50,688 bases of DNA, taken from the NCBI GenBank assembly GCA_009702455.1, contig WLIA01000006.1:1-50688 (forward strand), read 5' to 3'. Source of the DNA: Actinomycetota bacterium. GTDB lineage: Bacteria; Actinomycetota; Actinomycetes; Actinomycetales; Microbacteriaceae. Positions within the stretch are counted from its first letter, which is position 1. The number at the start of each line of letters is the position of its first letter. Below, piece after piece: positions 42,044 through 50,500 of the stretch. The notes below the pieces were generated by a model, which saw only the letters and a list, made by a program, of their open reading frames with translations, did not search any database and had not been told where the DNA came from. Position numbers and translations under genes: made by a program.

Positions 42044-42796
42044 ATGACAGACCTCGGGCAAAGCCCGCAAGAAACTAAAGCCAAAGCACCACGCACTCTT
42101 CGTGCCAAATGGCGTCGACTCAAGAAAAACGTTTTCGTTTCATTCTTGATTGACCTCTTGGTTATCGTTGCAACCGCGTTGGTGCTTTCGCTTTTGGTTA
42201 AGACCTTTCTAATTCGTTCGTTCTTTATTCCTAGCGGCTCAATGCTCGAGACCCTGCAGATTCAGGATCGAATCATTGTGAACGAATTGGTGCCAGAGGT
42301 CGTGCCTGTTGAGCGCGGCGACGTTATCGTGTTTAGAGACCCGGGCAACTGGCTTAGCCCAATAGTCAAGCCCGAACAGAATTTCTTCGAAGCTAGCAGC
42401 GAGTGGTTTCTTTCGGCATTCGGCTTCGTAGCCTCAGACTCTACTCAGCACCTTGTCAAGCGCGTTATCGGCGTTGAGGGCGACCGCATTGTTTGTTGCG
42501 ATGCCGACAAGAAACTGACAATCAACGGCGTGCCAATCACTGAGCCATACCTGGCCAAGGGTGTTGAGCCGAGCGTTCTAGATTTCGATGTTGTTGTTCC
42601 GAAAGACTCGTTCTGGGTTATGGGTGACAACCGTGGCAGCAGCGAAGATTCGCGCTACCACCAAGACCTGCCGAGCAAGGGCTTCGTCGACAAGAAGCAC
42701 GTGGTTGGGCGCGCTTTTGTGATTTCGTGGCCAGTTGCAAACTGGCTGTGGCTAGAAAACTATCCAAATGTCTTCAAAGACGTTCCCAAGCCTTAG
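42044..42796 (+). CDS. lepB: Signal peptidase I
   Basis: A 250-residue type I signal peptidase with one N-terminal membrane anchor (about residues 31-56) and an outside catalytic domain. IPSGSMLETL supplies catalytic Ser66, LVKRVIGVEGDRIV catalytic Lys139, and VMGDNRGSSEDSR the conserved box. It removes signal peptides from exported proteins, including the secreted binding and B12-locus proteins in this window. A 29-base overlap with rnhB indicates co-translation. Confidence 0.96.
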   Translation: MTDLGQSPQETKAKAPRTLRAKWRRLKKNVFVSFLIDLLVIVATALVLSLLVKTFLIRSFFIPSGSMLETLQIQDRIIVNELVPEVVPVERGDVIVFRDPGNWLSPIVKPEQNFFEASSEWFLSAFGFVASDSTQHLVKRVIGVEGDRIVCCDADKKLTINGVPITEPYLAKGVEPSVLDFDVVVPKDSFWVMGDNRGSSEDSRYHQDLPSKGFVDKKHVVGRAFVISWPVANWLWLENYPNVFKDVPKP

Positions 42797-43436
42797 TCTC
42801 GAGCAAACGCTCTTCGATTCGGGCGCAAAGTTTGTGCTCGGCATCGATGAGGTTGGGCGCGGCTCCGTCGCAGGCCCGGTGGCAGTCGGCATATCGGTAA
42901 TCGACTCGACCAAACTCGCTCAACCCTGGCCCGCCAAGCTTCGCGACAGCAAACTGATTAGCGAAAAGGTGCGCGAAGAAATCTTCGAGCCAACCAGTTC
43001 GTGGGTCTCGCAGTGGGCTGTTGGCATGGCCAGCGCACAAGAGATCGACTCTTACGGAATCGTCTGGAGCCTCGAAGCAGCGGCCAAGCGCGCCTTCGAT
43101 CAACTCGACTTGGAGCTCGACTCAGTCATGGCAATTCTCGACGGCTCGCACAACTGGTTGGCCCGAGCACCGTTTCACGTTCACGTGCAGCCCAAGGCTG
43201 ACCGCGACTGCGCAAGCGTGGCTGCCGCTTCGGTTCTGGCCAAGGTCACCCGTGACCGGCTGATGGTTCAGCTGGCAGAAACAGTGCCTGGCTACGGTTT
43301 CGAGGGCCACAAGGGTTATGCCAGCGCTGGGCATATCGCCGCCATCCGTGAGTTGGGGCCAAGCAGCGAGCACCGGGTCACCTGGCTCACTCGTATTCTG
43401 GCTGGCGGGTCAGAACCTGTCGTTCAAGAGCCCTAA
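42768..43436 (+). CDS. rnhB: Ribonuclease HII
   Basis: A 222-residue RNase H2 that removes ribonucleotides and RNA from RNA-DNA hybrids. VLGIDEVGRGSVAGPV contains catalytic Asp27 and Glu28, MAILDG contains Asp125, and KADRDCASVAAASVLAKVTRD contains the fourth acidic residue region. Start ATG at 42768 lies within the end of lepB. Order lepB-rnhB-DUF2469 is usual in actinobacteria. The C-terminus (GHIAAIRELGPSSEHRVTW) matches the family. Confidence 0.95.
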   Translation: MSSKTFPSLSLEQTLFDSGAKFVLGIDEVGRGSVAGPVAVGISVIDSTKLAQPWPAKLRDSKLISEKVREEIFEPTSSWVSQWAVGMASAQEIDSYGIVWSLEAAAKRAFDQLDLELDSVMAILDGSHNWLARAPFHVHVQPKADRDCASVAAASVLAKVTRDRLMVQLAETVPGYGFEGHKGYASAGHIAAIRELGPSSEHRVTWLTRILAGGSEPVVQEP

Positions 43437-43439
43437 AAT
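43434..43439 (+). promoter_or_regulatory. -10 element for a leaderless DUF2469 transcript
   Basis: TAAAAT overlaps the rnhB stop codon and is followed by six bases and ATG 43446; no SD is present. Confidence 0.55.
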
Positions 43440-43445
43440 TTGAAC

Positions 43446-43769
43446 ATGGATGAGAACGAGATCGAAGACTACGACAGAGATGCCGAGCTGGCCCTCTACC
43501 GTGAGTACCGCGATGTCGTGGGTACTTTCAAGTTTGTAATTGAAACCGAACGCCGCTTCTATTTGGCCAACGAGGTCACGCTAAACCGCGTTGACACCCC
43601 AACCGACTTTTACTTCGAGCTGAACATGCAAGATGTTTGGGTGTGGGACATCTACCGCACCGACCGCTTCGTGAAGAGCGTTCGAGTTCTGACCTTCAAA
43701 GACGTCAACGTCGAAGAGCTCAGCGGCAAGGCATACGAGTTGCCAAAGGAATTCGCGGTAGGCGAGTAA
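43446..43769 (+). CDS. DUF2469 family protein
   Basis: A 107-residue acidic protein: MDENEIEDYDRDAELALYRE, then VVGTFKFVIETERRFYLANEV, and a WVWDIYRTDRFVKSVRV segment. This is the actinobacteria-specific DUF2469 family, encoded between rnhB and yraN. No function is established; the highly conserved Trp/Tyr/Arg content suggests a binding surface for nucleic acid or protein. The ATG at 43446 is preferred to the TTG at 43440 because family members start MDxNEIEDYD and because of the spacing to the -10 hexamer. Confidence 0.92.
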   Translation: MDENEIEDYDRDAELALYREYRDVVGTFKFVIETERRFYLANEVTLNRVDTPTDFYFELNMQDVWVWDIYRTDRFVKSVRVLTFKDVNVEELSGKAYELPKEFAVGE

Positions 43770-43835
43770 CAACTAGAGTTTTGGCGACTTACTAACAGAT
43801 TTTAGGTTTGCTAACTTTCAGCATCACATTTAGCC

Positions 43836-43841
43836 CATTAT
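43836..43841 (+). promoter_or_regulatory. Possible -10 element for a leaderless yraN-comM-dprA-xerC transcript
   Basis: CATTAT is followed by six bases and GTG 43848. It fits the -10 consensus less well but has the same spacing as the others. Confidence 0.45.
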
Positions 43842-43847
43842 CGCTGT

Positions 43848-44201
43848 GTGAATTCAAATCAAAACGTCGGCAAATATGGCGAAGATCGCGCTGCAGAGTT
43901 TCTTGAGAAAATCGGCTATGAAATTATCGAACGCAACTGGCGGGGTAGCGGTGGCGAAATCGACATCGTCGCGCGCGACAGAGATTGCTTAGTTTTCGCA
44001 GAGGTCAAGACTCGCACTCGCACCGGGTTTGGTCATCCGTTTGAAGCCATAACCACACGCAAGGTGCAAACCATGCGCAAACTGGTGTCGCAATGGTGTC
44101 ATGGTCAGGGCTATTCCCTTGGCAAAGTTCGCTTGGACGCAATCAGTGTTCTCATTGTTGGAGGCCGCGTCAACATCGAGCACCTTAAGCAGGTGTTCTG
44201 A
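43848..44201 (+). CDS. YraN (UPF0102) family nuclease-like protein
   Basis: A 117-residue protein with the restriction-endonuclease-like core of the YraN family: GKYGEDRAAEFLEKIGYEIIERNW, GGEIDIVARDRDCLVFAEVKTRT and the C-terminal RLDAISVLI. The glutamate, the aspartate in E-I-D and the E-V-K triad form a typical metal-dependent nuclease site. It accompanies comM and dprA in many bacteria, hinting at a role with incoming or damaged DNA, but no activity is firmly established. GTG start; its TGA overlaps the comM ATG by one base (TGATG). Confidence 0.93.
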   Translation: MNSNQNVGKYGEDRAAEFLEKIGYEIIERNWRGSGGEIDIVARDRDCLVFAEVKTRTRTGFGHPFEAITTRKVQTMRKLVSQWCHGQGYSLGKVRLDAISVLIVGGRVNIEHLKQVF

Positions 44202-45757
44202 TGCACCTTGCGAAGAGCAACGCAATCAGCCTGGTTGGGCTAACCGGCACTGTGGTCGAGGTCGAGGCCGATATCTCAAGCAATCTTCCTGGCTTTGTTC
44301 TGGTGGGCTTGCCTGACGCGTCACTATCTGAGGCCACTGCTCGAGTTCGGGCGGCCATAGTCAACTCGGGGCTCAATCTTTCGCAGCGAAAGATCACCGT
44401 CAACTTGTCTCCGGCAGCGGTTCCAAAGTTCGGCTCTAGCTTTGATTTAGCAATTGCAGTTTCGGTGCTTGCCGCAAACAAACCGTTCGCCAAATCTCGC
44501 CTCGCCGAGTGCGTTCACATCGGAGAGCTTGCGCTAGACGGATCTGTCAAGCCGGTTAACGGTGTCTTGCCTGCCGTAATGGCAGCGAGAAGCGCAGGGT
44601 TCTCAACCGTGATCGTTCCTGCCGCAAATTTCGCCGAGGCAAAGCTAGTGAATTCGATTGAGGTATTGCCAGTAAACAACCTTCGGCAAGTTGTCAATAT
44701 TCACGGATACGACTGTGCGGTTGATGTGGTAACTCTTCCTGACGTGGAGAAGACACCGCCTGCTCAATCATCAGAAAAGGACATCGCAGATATCTACGGT
44801 CAAGATTCGGCTGTTGAAAGCCTGGTCATTGCTGCGGCCGGTGGGCATCATCTGCTGATGATAGGTTCGCCGGGCGTTGGCAAAACCATGATGGCCGAAC
44901 GATTCGCGAGCCTATTGCCCAACCTCAGTCTTGAGCAATCAGTTGAAACCACGGCGGTGCACTCGATTGCAAAGAATCGAGGCCTTATTGGTTCGGGTCT
45001 AATTGTTCGACCGCCATTTGAAGCTCCTCATCACACGGCATCTGCCGTTTCGCTAATTGGAGGCGGAACATCAATACCGAATCCGGGATTGGTTTCTCTG
45101 GCTCACAACGGAGTGCTTTTTCTAGATGAAGCACCCGAGTTTCAGCAACCTGCCCTTGAAGTGCTGAGGCAAGCACTGGAAACAGGTGAGGTAGCGATAA
45201 GCAGGGCAGCAGGCACGGCGAGATTTCCGGCGAGGTTTCAGCTTCTGCTGGCGGCGAATCCTTGCCCTTGTGGAAACGCGTTGAATCCGAAAGTTAGCTG
45301 TATTTGCTCCGCGGTCTCAAGGCAGCGTTACATCAATAAGTTGTCTGGTCCGCTGCTCGACCGCGTCGATATTCGGTTGCAGATTCAATCGATCAACGCA
45401 ACCCAGGCGCTGCTGGCGCGCCAAGAAACCGGTCGCCAAACCACTGAACAGGCTCGACTGCGAGTCATTCGGGCTCGCTCTCTAGCCGCTGAGCGACTCA
45501 GCGGAACCGGCTATTCGCTAAACGCCCAGATTCCGGCCAGCCTTCTGCACAAAAGGTTCGCCGCTTCGCGAGAGGCCACTCGCTTGCTCGATATCGCTCT
45601 CAAGCGCGGGTCAATAAGCATGCGGGGTTACGACCGATGTCTGCGTCTAGCCCAAACCATTTGCGACTTAGATGCTGGTGAACGAGTTGATGAAAGCCAC
45701 ATAGCCCGAGCAGTGACTATGCGTGGCTCAGAGCGGCTAGCAGGTGCAGCTGCGTGA
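44201..45757 (+). CDS. comM: ComM/YifB-family AAA+ helicase
   Basis: A 518-residue protein of the magnesium chelatase-like AAA family. The N-terminal domain has the Lon-protease-like fold (SNLPGFVLVGLPDASLSEA). Walker A is GSPGVGKTMMAERF, Walker B VLFLDEAPEF, and a cysteine cluster (CPCGNALNPKVSCIC) lies in the insertion. ComM helicases extend branch migration during natural transformation. It is followed by dprA with a four-base overlap (GTGA), and preceded by yraN with one, so all are translationally coupled. Length is normal. Confidence 0.95.
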   Translation: MHLAKSNAISLVGLTGTVVEVEADISSNLPGFVLVGLPDASLSEATARVRAAIVNSGLNLSQRKITVNLSPAAVPKFGSSFDLAIAVSVLAANKPFAKSRLAECVHIGELALDGSVKPVNGVLPAVMAARSAGFSTVIVPAANFAEAKLVNSIEVLPVNNLRQVVNIHGYDCAVDVVTLPDVEKTPPAQSSEKDIADIYGQDSAVESLVIAAAGGHHLLMIGSPGVGKTMMAERFASLLPNLSLEQSVETTAVHSIAKNRGLIGSGLIVRPPFEAPHHTASAVSLIGGGTSIPNPGLVSLAHNGVLFLDEAPEFQQPALEVLRQALETGEVAISRAAGTARFPARFQLLLAANPCPCGNALNPKVSCICSAVSRQRYINKLSGPLLDRVDIRLQIQSINATQALLARQETGRQTTEQARLRVIRARSLAAERLSGTGYSLNAQIPASLLHKRFAASREATRLLDIALKRGSISMRGYDRCLRLAQTICDLDAGERVDESHIARAVTMRGSERLAGAAA

Positions 45758-47025
45758 GGCGGTTCTTAGTCAACGACGCAAGGGTTACTTCACTCGTTTC
45801 TCGATTAAGCGGTGCAGAAACCGAGAGTGAAATCGAGAGTGTCTTTGCTCGAGCCACCTTCTCGCTGATAACCGAACCCGGAGACAGGTTTGCGGGTGCG
45901 CTGATGAAAAGTTTGTCGCCCGAGGTTCTGCTCGATCTGCTTCTAGAGCGAGCATCGACCTCTGCAGTTCTTTCAAGATTGAAAGAAGCCGATGGCTCTG
46001 AAGAACTGCTTAGTCGATTTACAGATTTTGATAGCGCGTATTCTGATGCGCTTCAGCGCTGGTCACCAAGACTGAAATTGGTCGATGTGATTTCTGCACT
46101 CGATTTGGCACATAAGCACGGGGCAATCATCCTTTCGCCACTCAGTCAAAATTGGCCTACAGCGCTAGGTGATTTGCAATACGCATCACCGCACTGCCTC
46201 TGGGTTAAGACTTCAAACATCGAGCTGTTTGAATTTTCCGATTCGCTATCTGTCGTTGGTTCAAGAAATGCCACCGGCTACGGAGAATGGGTTACGAGTG
46301 AAATTGTGACCGACTGCAGTTCACGCAATTTACCGATTATCTCGGGTGGCGCTTATGGCATTGATGCCATTGCTCATAGAGCCGCCATTGCCAACGGGCT
46401 CGTCACTGTAGCCTTCATGGCCGGAGGAATAGATCGGCTCTATCCAAGCGGTAACGCTTCGCTATTTGAGAAGATTCTCGATCGTGGTGCTGTAGTCGCC
46501 GAGCAAGCACCAGGTGCGAGCCCAACCAAGTGGCGCTTTTTGCAGCGCAACCGACTGATTGCGGCCATGTCGTCGGCCACAATCGTGATTGAAGCCGGTC
46601 AACGAAGCGGTGCGCTCAACACTGTCACCCACGCCATAGAGCTCGGCCGGCCAGTAGGTGCGGTTCCGGGGCCGATCACCTCCCAGTCTTCTGCGGGATG
46701 CAATCGACTAATCAGCGAGGGGCTGGTTTCGAGCATCTGTGCACCGAATGAGGCGGCAGATCTTGCGCTTGGCAAGGCTGGTTGGTTTCAACCCGAGTTG
46801 GCTGGCCTGGGAGCTTTCGAGACCAGAGCGCTCGACGCCATGGGCTCAAAGTCGCTCGCAGCAACTGATATAGCTAGCAGAGCAGGTCTTACCAGTCGAG
46901 AAACCGAAATTGCTCTCGGGCAGCTTGCTTTACTGGGCTTTGTCAAACAGACGGATAGAGGTTGGCTCAAACTACCCTTAGACAATGGGCAAAGTTTTGA
47001 AACAGGCGGCGAACGAATTCGCTGA
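45754..47025 (+). CDS. dprA: DNA-processing protein DprA
   Basis: A 423-residue DprA/Smf protein. A Rossmann-like fold binds single-stranded DNA: LSVVGSRNATGYGEWV, IISGGAYGIDAIAHRAA, FMAGGIDRLYPSGN and IVIEAGQRSGALNTVTHAIE. It has a longer N-terminal domain (about 155 residues) than minimal DprA, and a C-terminal winged-helix DML1-like region (TDIASRAGLTSRETEIALGQL). DprA protects incoming DNA and loads RecA. GTG start overlaps comM by four bases, and its 3' end overlaps xerC by 41. No other competence-uptake genes are within this window. Confidence 0.95.
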   Translation: MRRFLVNDARVTSLVSRLSGAETESEIESVFARATFSLITEPGDRFAGALMKSLSPEVLLDLLLERASTSAVLSRLKEADGSEELLSRFTDFDSAYSDALQRWSPRLKLVDVISALDLAHKHGAIILSPLSQNWPTALGDLQYASPHCLWVKTSNIELFEFSDSLSVVGSRNATGYGEWVTSEIVTDCSSRNLPIISGGAYGIDAIAHRAAIANGLVTVAFMAGGIDRLYPSGNASLFEKILDRGAVVAEQAPGASPTKWRFLQRNRLIAAMSSATIVIEAGQRSGALNTVTHAIELGRPVGAVPGPITSQSSAGCNRLISEGLVSSICAPNEAADLALGKAGWFQPELAGLGAFETRALDAMGSKSLAATDIASRAGLTSRETEIALGQLALLGFVKQTDRGWLKLPLDNGQSFETGGERIR

Positions 47026-47893
47026 CTATCTTCAGTCTGCCCGCGGTTACTCTTCTAACACCGTAAAGGCCTACGAAACCGACGTTCTCGATCTTGCTGC
47101 ATTCCTTGAGAAACTCGGGGTAAGTGAAGTTGGTCAGGTTGATCTTGACCATGTTCGCGATTGGCTTTTCGCAGCAGATCAGAGTGGCTTGGCAAAATCA
47201 ACTCTCGCCCGAAAGAGTGCTGCGATTCGCTCATTCTCGGCATGGCTGAAGAAGAATGACCTAGTCGAGGTTGACTTTGCGCAACGCCTAAAGTCACCAA
47301 AATCCTCAAGAACACTTCCGAAGGTGGTATCTCGCGAAACGCTCGCAGAAATCTTCGACACTCTTTCGCAGAATGCTTCGCCAGATAATCCCAACGCCCT
47401 GCGCGATTTGTTGGCGATCGAAATTCTCTACGCCAGCGGTTGTCGCGTTAGCGAATTGGTTGGCCTGAACCTAGAAGACGTTGATTACGGGCGCAACATC
47501 TTGCGAGTAATGGGTAAAGGCTCGAAGCAAAGAATGGTTCCATTTGGGGCACCGGCCCGAGAAGCTCTAGACACATGGATTTCCGAAGGTCGAGCTCAGT
47601 TTCTAAATGAGAAGAGCGGGCAGGCGCTGCTGATTAACTCTCGTGGCCAAAGACTCGGCGTGCGTCAGGTTTATGCGCTGGTGGCTTCACTTACCGATGG
47701 CACACCAACGGGCGCGACTGGTCCGCACGCATTGAGGCACTCGGCAGCAACACATTTGCTTGATGGTGGTGCAGACCTCAGGGCGGTTCAAGAATTGCTT
47801 GGCCACGCAAGTCTCGGAACAACCCAGATCTACACACACGTATCCGTTGAGCGTTTGCGAGACGGCTATCAGAAGGCCCACCCTCGCGCCTAA
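46985..47893 (+). CDS. xerC: Tyrosine recombinase XerC
   Basis: A 302-residue tyrosine recombinase. The N-terminal SAM-like domain (ADYLQSARGYSSNTVKAYETD) is followed by a catalytic domain with Arg154 (SGCRVSELVGL), Lys178 (GKGSKQR), His248 and Arg251 (HALRHSAATH), His274 (LGHASLGTT) and Tyr283. With XerD it resolves chromosome dimers at dif. Its gene follows dprA, the standard actinobacterial location for XerC rather than XerD. The start at ATG 46985 overlaps the end of dprA. It converges with the M23-like gene with four bases between them. Confidence 0.94.
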   Translation: MGKVLKQAANEFADYLQSARGYSSNTVKAYETDVLDLAAFLEKLGVSEVGQVDLDHVRDWLFAADQSGLAKSTLARKSAAIRSFSAWLKKNDLVEVDFAQRLKSPKSSRTLPKVVSRETLAEIFDTLSQNASPDNPNALRDLLAIEILYASGCRVSELVGLNLEDVDYGRNILRVMGKGSKQRMVPFGAPAREALDTWISEGRAQFLNEKSGQALLINSRGQRLGVRQVYALVASLTDGTPTGATGPHALRHSAATHLLDGGADLRAVQELLGHASLGTTQIYTHVSVERLRDGYQKAHPRA

Positions 47894-47897
47894 CGCT

Positions 47898-48458
47898 TCA
47901 ATCGTTAAGCGGCAGCAAAACCGTGGGCGAGTACCCGCCGATTCGAACAATTGGCGAAAGATACCCTTCGGGGCCGCGAAGTGAAAAGTGCAGGCAAAGT
48001 TGATCTTCGCAGTGCTGTCGATAACCGCTGTCTGCAGCGCAGACCGAGGCGATCGGTTGCCCCATTTTCACGCGATCTCCGGGCTTCAGTTCGCTGCAGA
48101 CAGGTTCGAAGGCAACAAGATCGCCCCAGGCAGTGCGAAGTGAAAGAACACCACGGTCGACAACCTTGCCAACAAACCAGACCGTGGCATCGGTGGGCGC
48201 TAAAACGCTCTGCCCCTCGTAAACCCGATAGTCGATTCCCCGATGACCAGCGGAATAGTCGCTATTCGGCTGTCGGTAGGGGTTGATGAGGTGAATCGGG
48301 GCAGCCAGCGGAACCTGCCAGGATTCCTGGAGCGCATTGTTTTCAGTTGCTTCGGTGCTGAGAGCCGAGCCTGAACTGGATTGATGCTGCCAAAGGGCAA
48401 GGCTGAGCATGGCCACGGCCATTGCCCTGGTGAAGACGATTCGGCGCAGAGGGTGCAT
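47898..48458 (-). CDS. M23/LytM-like exported protein, probably degenerate peptidase
   Basis: A 186-residue protein with a hydrophobic N-terminal signal or anchor segment (about residues 8-24) and a LytM domain from about residue 60. The zinc-binding HRGID motif (His72, Asp76) is present, but the HxH motif reads C-L-H (Cys155, His157), so the catalytic histidine is replaced by cysteine. Extra cysteines (e.g. Cys121, Cys140, Cys150) suggest disulfides outside the membrane. Actinobacteria often carry a similar M23 protein between xerC and rpsB, and some similarly lack the first histidine. It may regulate a murein hydrolase or bind wall peptide. It is transcribed away from rpsB. Confidence 0.8.
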   Translation of the reverse strand: MHPLRRIVFTRAMAVAMLSLALWQHQSSSGSALSTEATENNALQESWQVPLAAPIHLINPYRQPNSDYSAGHRGIDYRVYEGQSVLAPTDATVWFVGKVVDRGVLSLRTAWGDLVAFEPVCSELKPGDRVKMGQPIASVCAADSGYRQHCEDQLCLHFSLRGPEGYLSPIVRIGGYSPTVLLPLND

Positions 48459-48544
48459 TCATTGAGATTGCCTGAAACTCGCGCTCCCGGGCTCATCCGT
48501 GGCAAATCTGTGGATAACTTTTCTAGCCTGAGCCCGAATAGCGC

Positions 48545-48553
48545 TGTTATGCT
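48545..48553 (+). promoter_or_regulatory. Candidate extended -10 promoter of rpsB-tsf
   Basis: TG-T-TATGCT has the extended -10 form; no -35 is evident. The start would be near 48560. Confidence 0.4.
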
Positions 48554-48719
48554 TAGGTCTAGCGGTATTCGCTAAATCAAACCTCTTTTTGAGACCTTGG
48601 TTTTGCTGTGCCGACTTCGCGTGTCGACCAACATACGAGTTCTCCAGTCACTGATTTTTAGTGCGAATTCGATGCGACACCAGGTGTGACAAACAACCGT
48701 TTGATCGCAAATAACTGAG

Positions 48720-48735
48720 GGCGTGCTCGCACGCC
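48720..48735 (+). promoter_or_regulatory. Hairpin next to the rpsB ribosome-binding site
   Basis: GGCGTG-CTCG-CACGCC is a perfect six-base-pair stem with a four-base loop ending four bases before AGGAG. It could be part of an S2 autoregulatory site; no protein-binding consensus was recognised. Confidence 0.4.
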
Positions 48736-48750
48736 AAAAGGAGAACTGCA

Positions 48751-49578
48751 ATGGCAGTTGTAACAATTCGCCAGCTTCTCGATGCCGGTGTTCACTTCGG
48801 ACACCAGACTCGTCGCTGGAACCCAAAGATGCGTCGCTTCATTCTGACCGACCGTTCAGGCATCTACATTATTGACTTGCAGAAGTCACTCACCTACATC
48901 GACAAGGCATACGAGTTTGTTCGCGACACTGTTGCGCACGGCGGATCTGTTTTGTTCGTTGGAACCAAGAAGCAGGCTCAAGAAGCGATTGCCGAGCAGG
49001 CACTTCGCGTTGGCCAGCCTTACATCAACCAGCGTTGGTTGGGTGGACTTCTTACCAACTTCGGAACCATTCAGAAGCGTCTTGCACGTCTGAAGGAACT
49101 CGAAGTTATGGACTTCAGCGGAGCGACCAAGACCGGTCTAACCAAGAAGGAACTACTTATTCTTCGCCGTGAGCGCGACAAGCTCGACAAGTCACTCGGT
49201 GGTATTCGCAACATCACAAAGACCCCTTCGGTCATTTGGGTTGTAGACACCAACAAAGAGCACCTCGCAATCACCGAGGCGAAGAAGCTTGGAATTCCTG
49301 TTATCGGAATTCTCGACACCAACTGTGACCCAGACGAGGTCACCATTGGTATTCCAGGAAACGACGATGCAATTCGTTCGGTTCAGGTTCTAACCCGCGT
49401 AATTGCTGATGCAGTTGCCGAGGGTCTCATCGCACGTCACGCAAAGCCAGAAGAAGCTGCAGAGCCTCTAGCCGAGTGGGAGCGCGAATTGCTAGAGCAG
49501 AGCGCACCAGCGGCAGAAGTTGCAGTTGAGGCACCGAACGAAGCAGCAGAGGTTGTTGCTTCAGAAGAGGTTAAATAA
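48751..49578 (+). CDS. rpsB: 30S ribosomal protein S2
   Basis: A 275-residue S2 with [43 protein letters not shown] and [13 protein letters not shown]2 binds the 30S surface and is needed for S1 docking. After about residue 230 an acidic, alanine-rich tail ([17 protein letters not shown] and onward) extends past the usual core, as commonly in actinobacteria. ATG with AAAAGGAG seven bases upstream. The stop is followed directly by tsf (no gap). Confidence 0.97.
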   Translation: MAVVTIRQLLDAGVHFGHQTRRWNPKMRRFILTDRSGIYIIDLQKSLTYIDKAYEFVRDTVAHGGSVLFVGTKKQAQEAIAEQALRVGQPYINQRWLGGLLTNFGTIQKRLARLKELEVMDFSGATKTGLTKKELLILRRERDKLDKSLGGIRNITKTPSVIWVVDTNKEHLAITEAKKLGIPVIGILDTNCDPDEVTIGIPGNDDAIRSVQVLTRVIADAVAEGLIARHAKPEEAAEPLAEWERELLEQSAPAAEVAVEAPNEAAEVVASEEVK

Positions 49579-50406
49579 ATGGCAAACTACACAGCCGCAG
49601 ATGTAAAGGCGCTTCGCGAGAAGAGCGGCGCCGGAATGATGGACTGCAAGGGCGCACTCGACGAGGCCGATGGCAACGTTGACAAGGCCATGGAAGTTCT
49701 TCGTCTCAAGGGACTCAAGGGCGTTACCAAGCGCGAAGGTCGCACCACCAGCAACGGTCTAATCGTTGCTCGTGTTGTCGGCGGAACCGGTTGGTTGGTC
49801 GAACTCGCTTGCGAGACCGACTTCGTTGCAAAGACCCCGGTGTTCATCGCGCTAGCCGACAAGGTTGCCGATGCAATTGTTGCTGGTGGAGCTAAGTCTC
49901 TCGAGGCTGCCCTAACCGCAAACATGGATGGCAAGTCGGTTGCTGACGCAATCAACGACGAAGCCGCAATCATGGGCGAGAAGGTAGAACTTCGCCGCGT
50001 TGCAGTTGCCGAAGGTGACGCAGTTGACGCTTACCTGCACCGCACCAGCAAAGACCTGCCTCCACAGGTTGGCGTTTTGGTTGCTTACTCGGGCAGCGAT
50101 GCCGAGACCGCTCACGATGTTGCAGTGCACATCGCAGCTTTCTCTCCAACAGCTCTTAGCCGCGATGAGATCAGCGCAGAGGTTGTTGCAACCGAGCGTC
50201 GCATCGCAGAAGAGACCGCTCGCAACGAGGGCAAGCCAGAGGCTGCTTTGACCAAGATCGTCGAAGGCCGCGTTAACGGCTTCTTCAAAGAGAACGTTCT
50301 AGTCGAGCAAGACTTCGCAAAAGACAACAAGTTGTCGGTTGCCAAGGTTCTCGAAAACGCCGGCATCACCGTTTCGGCTTTCGCACGCATGCGTGTGGGT
50401 GCCTAA
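49579..50406 (+). CDS. tsf: Elongation factor Ts
   Basis: A 275-residue EF-Ts, the nucleotide-exchange factor for EF-Tu. The N-terminal UBA-like domain has ALREKSGAGMMDCKGAL, and the core has VVELACETDFVAK-like ELACETDFVAKTPVF and DVAVHIAAFSP. It ends with VLENAGITVSAFARMRVG. Its start immediately follows the rpsB stop, and a strong terminator follows its own stop by about 20 bases. Length and order (rpsB-tsf-pyrH) are standard. Confidence 0.97.
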   Translation: MANYTAADVKALREKSGAGMMDCKGALDEADGNVDKAMEVLRLKGLKGVTKREGRTTSNGLIVARVVGGTGWLVELACETDFVAKTPVFIALADKVADAIVAGGAKSLEAALTANMDGKSVADAINDEAAIMGEKVELRRVAVAEGDAVDAYLHRTSKDLPPQVGVLVAYSGSDAETAHDVAVHIAAFSPTALSRDEISAEVVATERRIAEETARNEGKPEAALTKIVEGRVNGFFKENVLVEQDFAKDNKLSVAKVLENAGITVSAFARMRVGA

Positions 50407-50425
50407 ACCCCAAACCACAGATGAA

Positions 50426-50456
50426 GGCTCGGCCATTTGGCCGGGCCTTTTTCTTT
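50426..50456 (+). terminator. Intrinsic terminator of rpsB-tsf
   Basis: GGCTCGGCC-ATTT-GGCCGGGCC gives a nine-base-pair stem with one G-U pair, followed by TTTTTCTTTT. It separates tsf from pyrH. Confidence 0.93.
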
Positions 50457-50464
50457 TGCCCGCC

Positions 50465-50470
50465 TAGGAT
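50465..50470 (+). promoter_or_regulatory. Candidate -10 element for pyrH
   Basis: TAGGAT lies 30 bases before the pyrH start codon, just after the tsf terminator, leaving room for the strong SD AGGAGG. Confidence 0.4.
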
Positions 50471-50500
50471 AGAGGTGGAAACAAAGCCAAGGAGGACCAA

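Larger units (their letters stand above)
48459..48750. other. Divergent intergenic region upstream of rpsB
   Basis: About 290 bases with no gene. On the minus strand CAATCT lies six bases before the M23-like ATG (weak leaderless-type match). On the plus strand an extended -10 TGTTATGCT occurs at 48545-48553, implying an rpsB leader of nearly 200 bases. A hairpin GGCGTG-CTCG-CACGCC at 48720-48735 immediately precedes the rpsB SD AAAAGGAG. Confidence 0.5.
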
